Below, piece after piece: positions 56,579 through 64,000 of a DNA stretch of 64,000 nt (position 1 is its first letter; every line of letters begins with the position of its first letter). The notes below the pieces were generated by a model that was given only the letters and a program-made list of their open reading frames with translations, did no database searches and was not told the origin of the DNA. The translations under genes and the position numbers were made by a program. Origin of the DNA: Acytostelium subglobosum LB1 (taxonomy: Eukaryota > Evosea > Eumycetozoa > Acytosteliales > Acytosteliaceae); assembly GCF_000787575.1 (NCBI RefSeq), contig NW_012236524.1:807665-871664 (forward strand), written 5' to 3'.

Positions 56579-57514
56579 TTAGCCATACCTCTTTTTGAGA
56601 TCCTAGATGAGACAAAGCGAGTGAGGCGTGTTAATAACTCATTCATTCAATCAATCAATCGATCGATCAATCATAAACATACCTCTTTCTTTTTCTCCAA
56701 AGCAGTCTTCTCAACTGCATTGTTGTTATTATCGCTAGCCATCTCGATGTCCTCTTTTGTGATCTTGTGTTGACGAGTTGGTCCACCGCCAGCACTTGCA
56801 TTCGCGCCAGCACCAACGCCAGCACCACTGACTGTAGACTTGACCTGATACTTTTGTCTCTGTTCATCCTTCCATTTGGCGACGGCCTCTTCGATGGCCT
56901 GCTTCTCGACATCTCGCTCGACCTCCTCCAGCAGGCCGTCCTCATCATCTCTATATCCATAATAGTCTGCGTCGACGCTCTTGTGTAGTTCAAACTTTGA
57001 TCGCTTCGTGACGGGCACTTCAGGCTTCTCCAACATCTCCTTGACACCGGGTAGATTCCTCGCCTCTCCATAATACTTGTAGTGACCCTTGCCTGCCGCC
57101 TCTCGCCCATCCGCATCGAATATCTTTGATTGTGTCGCTAAATAGTTTGGTCCACCCAATTGTATAATCCTCTTCTCCCAATGATGCTTCTCTCTTCCTA
57201 ACTTATTAATCTCATCATTCAAGTCTCTTATTCTATATTCTCCAAGTGATGCTATTTGAATGATTGAATGAGTGAGTGATTGATAGAGTGATTGATAGAG
57301 TGATTGACAGTGAATCACTAAACATACAATTCTGTATCTCTGATATCTTTCTTGACATCTCTCTGATGATCTGATGTCTCCATCTCTCTGCTTCTGTAAG
57401 GTTCTCACAGAGTGATGCAAGGTGAGGTCTCTTCTTCTCTATCTTATCCTCATCATTCCTCATCCTGAGGAATCTATTCAGCATTGACTGCGCCTTCTCT
57501 TCACTCCTTGCCAT
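56579..57514 (-). CDS. isy1: ISY1-like pre-mRNA splicing factor
   Basis: Three exons: 57328-57514, 56683-57251, 56579-56602 (phases 1, 0), 259 aa. MARSEEKAQSMLNRFLRMR and RPHLASLCENLTEAERWR are hallmark ISY1 blocks, followed by IRDLNDEINKLGREKHHWE and LGGPNY, and a variable C-terminus with an A/G-rich linker. ISY1 is part of the Prp19-associated (NTC) complex in the spliceosome and influences the first catalytic step. The last exon has only eight codons including the stop (DLKKRYG), inferred from a CTAG acceptor and matching phase. Convergent with the large gene ending at 56401. Confidence 0.92.
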
Positions 57515-57707
57515 TCTTTATCTTATCTTATCTTATCTGTTACAGTTATATATACACAATCAATTGAATGAATGAATGATCTTCGCTCATGACCCTTTTG
57601 TTTAAACTTCATCAAACCCATAAATTCAACTTTTGACGACACTTTCGTCTGAATGACAGAACACGAATGATTGAATGATTGATTGATATCAATGAGTAAT
57701 ATAGACT

Positions 57708-59330
57708 TTAGTTATTTCTTGGCTTCTTGAATGGTCTCTTGGTTCGTCTGTTGGCACCTATTCCACTCTTGAAACTCTCGTCTGGCTCTTCACCGACCTC
57801 CTTTCTGTACCACTCCTCATCATCATCGTCATCATCATTGGCCTCATTGGCAAAGCGTTTCAGTTGCTTATCCTTCTTCTTCTTCATCTTCTCATCAGAT
57901 GCCTTCTTCTTTGCCTCAACATTCTTATTCTGCTCATCAATCCTACGCTGCTTCTCAATCATCTCATCCTGCTTCTTGACATGCAATTCATCAATCTCTC
58001 TCTCTGACTTGGAGACTATTCATTCGTTTGATTTGATTGAGTTAGTATGTTATGTGATTGATTCGATCGAATGAGTTGAAGAACTTACCATATTTATGAT
58101 AAAGGATGCCACCCTTGAACAGGTCATCCTCGACTTTGACGAGATCGAGGGACATTCTTGGACCAATCTCCTCAAGCTTGATAGCCTTTTGATTGGACTG
58201 GATTGTCTTCTTACGCTTGGTGTCCAGGAACTTGGAGTCAATGTCGATCTTGCCATCGTTGGCATCCTCATAGTCACTCTCACTCTCTCCAGTGCCACCC
58301 AAAATATAATCACTAATATCTCCCATATTCGATACATCTGGCATTCTTGATTGAATCACTCTCTTTACACTCTTACTGATTCCAGTCTCTGCCACCCTAA
58401 AGTTGATTGAGGTTAGTGATTGATTGATTGATTGATTGAGGTGATCATGATCAAACATACTTGATCTTGTAATGTCTAAACTCGACCATGTTGGTCTCCT
58501 TGTCAAAGTTGAACAACACGATTCTCTTGCACTTGGACAATTGAAGCTAAAGTGGGATAGTTCCAGGATTGAAGTGTGAGTGATTGTTTGATTACTTTGA
58601 TCAATCACATGATTGATACTACATACTGTTAGGACATTGATGGATGGGAATAGGTTCTGCAAGAGTGTGGACATCATCTCGATGTGTGGAGAGCCTTTGG
58701 AGAAGTTGTTGAGAACGACGAGTGGTGCGGTCATGTACTCGGCAGTGCCAAGGGACGATGGTCTGAGCTTGGCCTTGTTGACGTCGGCCATCAAAGAGTA
58801 CTCGGCGATCTTGAAGGTGATGGTGGGGCCCTTGGGCGACTTGCCCACGGACATGTAGCTGCCAATGTCAGTGTTGGAGAAGGTGACCAAGTGAGTGACA
58901 CCATAGATGCTGGCCACATTGACAAAGTCCTTTGTCGTGTTGGTTGGCATCTCTTTCAGTTTTGCCGCTGTGTTTGGTTCCATCACCTTACGGAAATCAA
59001 CCACCAACTGTTTGATCATCTTATTACAATCTCCACGTCTAAAGACAAATGACTTGCTAACTCCTGTCATATCATCATCCTCTTGATCTGGATGTGTATC
59101 ATTCCTCGTCTTCTTCTGTTGTTTCTTATTAGCTCTCTTTTGTTGTAGTTTTTGATGTTTCTATAATTGATTGATTGATTGAATGAGTATGATTGATTGA
59201 ATGAGTATGATTGGTTGAATGATTGAGTGAGTGATGGACTTACCTTGCCAGCAGCAGCACCACCTGTACCACCTGTACTATATGACTTCTTCTTGCCACC
59301 GAATCCTTTCTTGTTATCAGTCTTTCCCAT
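57708..59330 (-). CDS. ppan: PPAN/Ssf1 Brix-domain ribosome-biogenesis protein
   Basis: Five exons: 59244-59330, 58627-59160, 58461-58546, 58089-58396, 57708-58015 (phases 0, 0, 2, 1), 440 aa. A basic N-terminus precedes the Brix domain (about residues 60-300), with [17 protein letters not shown], the YEYSLM-like segment, [10 protein letters not shown] and [19 protein letters not shown] Lys/Glu-rich coiled coil, an Asp run and a basic C-terminus follow. Peter Pan/Ssf1 acts in the nucleolus in maturation of the 27S rRNA of the large ribosomal subunit. Intron 2 holds a TGGAA dyad on the coding strand. Confidence 0.92.
58553..58565 (-). repeat. intronic dyad TGGAACTATCCCA
   Basis: Read on the minus strand, in PPAN intron 2 (58547-58626). 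Identical to the 13-mer in the IBTK-like gene intron (21025). Confidence 0.55.
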
Positions 59331-59545
59331 GTCTGTATCTGTATGATTATATATATAAATGAATAAGATTGAAGTTTGAAGAATACCCTCAAAGTGTGTG
59401 AGGTCAACTCGACTTTCGTTCGTCTCAACACAAACACATCTTTTTGAAATTAATTGAATTTAATAATTCTTCACAAAGTCAATCTAATCTCACTCATTCA
59501 TTCTTGTATCTACTTATACTTATGTACATGTACAATGTAGTATAC

Positions 59546-61546
59546 TTATTGTTGGAGGAGTGGCTTGACTGATACGTGGGGTACTACTTTAGGATGATCA
59601 GCAATAACACATGTTATTCTGGATGAATGCGAGGTCCATGGACATTGCTGATCACTGATCTTGATCCACAGATCATTTAGGATTGAGTAGCGATAGTTCC
59701 ATCCTTGTCCTTGTAGTAACAACAATGTTGATCTCTCTGATGTACATGTAACTAAGTTATGATGGCCAGGAATACTCTGTCCCAATCTACTTGGTGCAGA
59801 TGCAAGGCGAGTCAGCTTAGCCGCCACCATTATCATCCTAGAGTTGGATGTTGACGTCGACAATGCCATGCTGTAGAATCTACCTTCATCGAACAACATG
59901 TAGAGCTTGTCACGGTGGATGGTGCAGGTGTGGAGCTTGCCCAAGAGACGGGTGTAGGACTCCTGTTTGGTGACCAGGTCGTATGTGGCGATGCAGTTTG
60001 GAGAGGAATCTTGATCAATGCAATAGATCACCGTGCCATGAATGAATGTGAATGATGGATCGAAGCCGGGTCTAAAATAGCCAATCCTTCTGATTTGTTG
60101 AGTCTCAATATTGAAGCTTTGAAGAGGTTTTTGGCGGACTTCTTCATAATTGTCTTCATCATTGTCTTTATCCTCGTTGTCGTCGTCATCATCATCATCG
60201 TCTTTATCCTCGTAGTCGTCATCATCATCATCGTCGTAGTCGCCCTCGTAGTCATCATCATCATCATCGTTCTTGTCCTTGACCTTGACCTCGTCCTGTT
60301 CAATAAAGCCTCCATGTGCCAGGTAGATCATCTTTTCTCCATCATAGCATGTAGATAATCTAATTGAATTATGGTCTTCTTTGTCGTTCACTACGTGATC
60401 ATCTGAGAGACCAAAAATTTGGTTGCCAACTTGCCATCGATGCTCCGAGACGGAGTATAGGGAGTATGTTTCCAAAAGACTATATCTTATTCCAGTTGTA
60501 AACAAATATACATGTCCCCTGGCATACACGGCGGATGTTCCAAGAAGCTCTGGATGTTTGATCACAACTCCATCTTGGTCGGCATACTTCTCTGACCATG
60601 TGTTTTCCATTGGTGAGAAGAATGAATATACTCCATGCTCAATGCACATCACTTGATGATCCAGAGCATTGGTATACTTCTCAGATACTTCTAAAAGTTG
60701 GAAACACGTTTGTAACTTATCCTTGATGATATCAAGCATATCCACATCAATATCGACATTGAACGATGGTCTTGGCACATGATGATTGGACGTTCTCATC
60801 ACTTGAAATTGTCTTTGGACCAGTTTAAGTAACTCATTGTCAGTGATTGTGATTGTGAGTGCCGCCTGTGATGATATTGTTGTTGGGAAAGAATGATCGA
60901 TGAACTGATTGATTGAGGTTGAAGATTTGATTGATTGAATGACATCATCCTCATTCCAACTTGTGAGGTCTTGTGAACTTGATGGTGATGTAGACGTCAC
61001 AGTGGCTTGCGACGGCTTGAATAAGTTCTTGATGTTCTTGATCTCATCAATGATATCATGTATGGATGACATTGTTTGTTGTAATTGATCATTGATTGGG
61101 GATGTTAGCTTATGCTCCTCAATTATTAGTATGTCATGTAGTTGTTTGAAATGATCAGTTGTGGATCTTGAAGTCTCCTTCAATACTTGATATGTTGTAG
61201 ATAGTTGTTGTAGAGTTGACCATAATATATTTAAACGGGATGTTGATGATTCATTATACTCTCTTTGATCAATTAATGTTCTTAAATGTATTATACTCTC
61301 AAAATAATGTCTCTTATGACTTGTACTCAAACAACAATCACAAACAATACAATTACAATCAATACATATTAACCTTTGTTGTTTACCATGTATCTTACAC
61401 ATGTCATTATTATTATTATTATTATTATTGATTGTGTCCATCTCCATCATTATTATTATTATCTCTTTGATTGAATGATTGTGTGTGTACAAATGTTCAA
61501 AATGATTGATTGATTGACTGATGGTTGTGTAGTCAAGCCTTGTCAT
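59546..61546 (-). CDS. B-box zinc finger / kelch-like protein with acidic insert
   Basis: One exon. From the ATG at 61546 it is 666 aa; a later start at about 61450 (MMEMDT) fits the paralogue better because the first 32 residues match nothing. B-box ligands are in MCKIHGKQQRLICIDC and VCDCCLSTSHKRH. The helical region (LWSTLQQLSTTYQ) is nearly identical to the gene at 13504, so the two are paralogues. The kelch-like propeller follows, interrupted by an acidic insert of about 55 residues encoded at 60140-60310 (runs of Asp with Glu, Tyr, Lys). The insert is absent from the paralogue and is made of GAT/GAC/GAG repeats, so it probably arose by slippage. Confidence 0.83.
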   Translation of the reverse strand: MTRLDYTTISQSINHFEHLYTHNHSIKEIIIIMMEMDTINNNNNNNNDMCKIHGKQQRLICIDCNCIVCDCCLSTSHKRHYFESIIHLRTLIDQREYNESSTSRLNILWSTLQQLSTTYQVLKETSRSTTDHFKQLHDILIIEEHKLTSPINDQLQQTMSSIHDIIDEIKNIKNLFKPSQATVTSTSPSSSQDLTSWNEDDVIQSIKSSTSINQFIDHSFPTTISSQAALTITITDNELLKLVQRQFQVMRTSNHHVPRPSFNVDIDVDMLDIIKDKLQTCFQLLEVSEKYTNALDHQVMCIEHGVYSFFSPMENTWSEKYADQDGVVIKHPELLGTSAVYARGHVYLFTTGIRYSLLETYSLYSVSEHRWQVGNQIFGLSDDHVVNDKEDHNSIRLSTCYDGEKMIYLAHGGFIEQDEVKVKDKNDDDDDDYEGDYDDDDDDDYEDKDDDDDDDDNEDKDNDEDNYEEVRQKPLQSFNIETQQIRRIGYFRPGFDPSFTFIHGTVIYCIDQDSSPNCIATYDLVTKQESYTRLLGKLHTCTIHRDKLYMLFDEGRFYSMALSTSTSNSRMIMVAAKLTRLASAPSRLGQSIPGHHNLVTCTSERSTLLLLQGQGWNYRYSILNDLWIKISDQQCPWTSHSSRITCVIADHPKVVPHVSVKPLLQQ
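60140..60310 (-). repeat. GAT/GAC/GAG codon repeat (acidic tract)
   Basis: Imperfect trinucleotide repeat encoding Asp/Glu runs inside the kelch-like region. Confidence 0.85.
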
Positions 61547-61824
61547 TAATGGGCTTGAATTATTATTTTTATATATATATATATATTATAATGTATATAT
61601 ATACCATGTATTATTATGGTACATTGGAATATTGATGATTGAAGGTCCTTCCAAATATTACAAATATTAGATGGGCTGGTCAATCCATCAATGTATATGT
61701 CTTTGATTGATTGAATGGATGTATAGTTGGCTGATGGTATAGTGTCGACACTATCCCATTCATCCATCCCATGACATCCCATACTTGATTGAGCTGACAG
61801 CAAACTCAAGCGTCAAACTCACAC

Positions 61825-62639
61825 TCAAATACCAAAGTGCTTCTTGAGAATGGCAATGGTCTCATTGGCAAAGTTGATGAGGGATTGGATCATGAACATT
61901 AGTTCATCGACAGAGACATCTTGTTCCAGTTGAGCTTGGATCACTGAGAGTTTGCTGTCGAGTTGTTCGTTGATGTAGGTCATGTGGTCGTTGTGCTCGG
62001 TGAAGATCCTCAGCAGCTGCTTGATCAACTGCTTGCTCTTGGGCAGATCCTTGGACTCAAAGGCCGTCAGGCAGCTGGTCGAGACAGTCAATGATGCGCA
62101 CCTCAATACTCAGCACGGGTATCATCATCTTGATAGAGCTGATCAATTGTCCATGCTTGTTATGTTGTGATATGTCTAGATTGTTGATGATCTCTATTAT
62201 CTGTAGATGTAGTACTTCTTGGTCCTCATTGATCTCCTCCAGTTGTTTGACATAATAGTTGATCTTTGATATCACCGGTTGTTTGTTTATAATGCTCACC
62301 CTAGTGAACACTTGGAAGTATGACTTGATTGATTGTAATATTGCTGCTATTCTTTGTATTATTTGTCTTAAGTTGATTCGAGGGTTGAGGGTTAGCGAGG
62401 GTTGAGGGTTGAGGGTCGAGGGTCGAAGGTCGAAGGTTGAGTGACACTACTACATACCTATATCTTGTGATAATGATTATATCACCTGGGTTCTGTAGAT
62501 CATCTATTAGATCATCTAGTGAACTTGTCAATGGTCTAATGTCTATTGCAGTAACAGCGGCATTATCTGCACCGTCCTTTGCTACCATTGCACGTAACTT
62601 TTCAAAGTCTGGTGATATAGGGCTGATTTGATCTGACAT
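61825..62639 (-). CDS. coiled-coil protein, unknown family
   Basis: Two exons, 62458-62639 and 61825-62366 (phase 2), about 240 aa. The start MSDQISPISPDFEKLR is followed by helical, heptad-rich sequence (VKQLEEINEDQEVLHLQIIEIINNL, then SKQLIKQLLRIFTEHNDHM). The frame changes by one base near 62060, between DCLDQLPD and AFESKDLP, with no splice signal; both sides look like the same coiled coil, so a single-base assembly error is more likely than decay. The intron is filled with CCCTCAA/CCCTCGA repeats. I recognise no family; a subunit of a cytoskeletal or trafficking complex is possible but not supported. Confidence 0.65.
62386..62440 (-). repeat. CCCTCAACCCTCGA repeat in intron
   Basis: Heptamer units of the same kind as at 26122-26220, on the coding strand of the coiled-coil gene. 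Confidence 0.8.
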
Positions 62640-63639
62640 CTTTGTTGTTGTTGTTGTTGTTGTTGTCTCTTCTTGTTATAATGTATATATATAAACTGAT
62701 TTTGATATTGATATTATATCTTGCTCGCACTATTGATGCGAACCTAGATCAATCAATCAATTAAGTTAATCAACCAATCGTCACTCCTAACTGAACAAAT
62801 AAATAAATAAATAAATAAGATATTATTACAAACTTTATCTCTTCTGTATGTCTATGTATGTCTGTCTCTGTATGTGTATGTTTGAATTATATGTATGTCT
62901 TAACAATGTTTAACGAATAGAACACAACACAACACACTATTCTGCACAATATCTATTCAACCACAAACCAATCAATGTTGGATGATTCAACACAACACAC
63001 CACACACAAACAAACAAACACAGATACATCTTACAACTACATCATCATCGCATCCCAGTAATGAAGTGGGTTGCACCCGCCTTCTGGAATGACCCTATCT
63101 GATGGGGCACTAATGAGAAATTCCATAATTAATTGAATGATGGGGTGGGTGCTCAGTAATTGATTGGATGAACATTTATGCGTGTCGTTTCAATTTTCAA
63201 CCGTTGATCAAACACACTCACTCAATCAGAAATCGTAACGGACAGGTCATTGCCTTCATCACTCATACCTGAATACTTAAAGAGAGAGTGGTAGTGTTCT
63301 GCAAGTCCAACACACTACAAAGATGTACATACATCTTATAATTTGGTAGGGAGTATAAGGCACAAGGCACAACAAGATGTGATGTGATGATGTTGACCTT
63401 AGTGTAGAACATTGACAAGAGTTCTCCACTTGCCAATCAATTTGTAGGCATTCATTGTTGAACAACACAAGTGTGCATACATGATGTTGATGGCCATGCC
63501 ATATATATATATTCAAAATCTCAAGTGTGGCGCCACATTATCGTTGAGAGAGCTCTCTCTCTTAATTATGAGGGTTGCATTCATGCCTCCTCCTCCCTTT
63601 ATTCAATCAATCAATCATTGCAATCCAACGATATGATTA
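62640..63639. other. intergenic
   Basis: TTG run (62643-62667) in the leader of the coiled-coil gene, AAATAAAT repeats (62799-62818), TGTATG repeats (62846-62895), CAACACAACAC repeats (62920-63010). No gene seen. Confidence 0.45.
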
Positions 63640-64000
63640 TCAGTCATGATATATGAGCTTGGGCATATATGGACCAGTGATGGTAGCCTTCTTCCAACCT
63701 TCGCGCTCATTTGGTGTAGCAAATGCGTTCTGTACATATCTTACATTGTCAATTACAACATCGTCTATAGGTATACCGCGGGCGCAAGAGTGATGGGTCA
63801 GTATGAATGAATGAATGAATGATTGAATGAATGAATGGAGTACATACAATCGATATGAGTATGACCAAACACATGTACGGTCGATCCGGCCCTGCGCAAT
63901 TGTTTGTCCAACTCGAGTGTTCCAACAACCATTGGCAGGAACTTATGTATGAGTACCTTCTTGGGAGGTAACAACTCACGTCTTGGTACAAAGTGTGTAA
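63640..64000 (-). CDS. calcineurin-like metallophosphoesterase, 3' end (partial)
   Basis: Two exons are visible: 63848 to beyond 64000, and 63640-63764, with an 83-nt intron (phase 1). The residues HKFLPMVVGTLELDKQLRRAGSTVHVFGHTHID end with the metal-binding GHTH motif of the calcineurin-like phosphoesterase fold; after splicing they continue YDVVIDNVRYVQNAF, the usual strand following GHTH. The N-terminal metal motifs (DxH, GD, GNH) would lie beyond the window. The substrate cannot be told; the form resembles small bacterial-type phosphoesterases. Confidence 0.8.

Noticed and set aside
60095-60358. Plus-strand open frame of Val/Ile-rich residues
   Set aside because: It is the antisense shadow of the Asp-codon repeat in the kelch-like gene.

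Overview
This is nuclear DNA of a dictyostelid social amoeba. The evidence is tandem comC-like EGF/IPT membrane proteins, an FNIP-repeat protein, B-box/kelch-like proteins, asparagine/glutamine/threonine codon runs, and short introns (about 60-110 nt) that run from GTAAGT/GTATGT to AG, often with CTAAC branch points. Base composition is less AT-extreme than D. discoideum, so a group such as Tieghemostelium/Acytostelium or relatives is possible; I cannot fix the species. I modelled about 54 introns by matching splice sites and phase, and in nearly all genes the phases close exactly.

Layout. 1-12.6 kb: one partial and two complete comC-like receptors in tandem (+). Between the two complete ones lie a crinkler-like gene remnant and a second, decayed copy of a comC-like 3' end. 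12.7-20.3 kb: a small secreted protein, a B-box/kelch-like protein, four GFA-family (CENP-V/GFA) zinc proteins and an FNIP-repeat protein. 20.6-29 kb: an IBTK-like ankyrin/RCC1/BTB protein and a third complete comC-like gene. 29-38 kb: alkaline ceramidase, the COMPASS subunit RBBP5/Swd1, a mucin-like membrane protein, a GRAM/VASt sterol-transfer-type protein and uroporphyrinogen-III synthase. 38.6-50.7 kb: a divergent G-protein alpha subunit, an MMACHC-like cobalamin protein, a small membrane protein, a DyP peroxidase, a secreted Cys-rich protein, GINS1/Psf1, organellar release factor RF2 and a four-TM protein. 52-64 kb: a large unrecognised protein, the spliceosomal factor ISY1, the ribosome-biogenesis factor PPAN/Ssf1, a second B-box/kelch-like protein, a coiled-coil protein, and the 3' end of a metallophosphoesterase.

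Most of the window is housekeeping genes mixed with lineage-expanded families (comC-like, GFA, B-box/kelch, FNIP). The genes do not form one pathway.

The most unexpected signal is in the introns. A short dyad, TGGAA-NNN-TTCCA, occurs with intact arms eight times in seven introns and with one or two changes in about six more, across unrelated genes on both strands. The arms are kept while the three-base centre varies. Other points of interest are CCCT-type telomere-like minisatellites inside introns, a CACGTG repeat intron, stop-free introns of 3n length, a G-alpha with an altered P-loop and no lipidation sites, and single-base frame breaks (two of them at N) that look like assembly errors.
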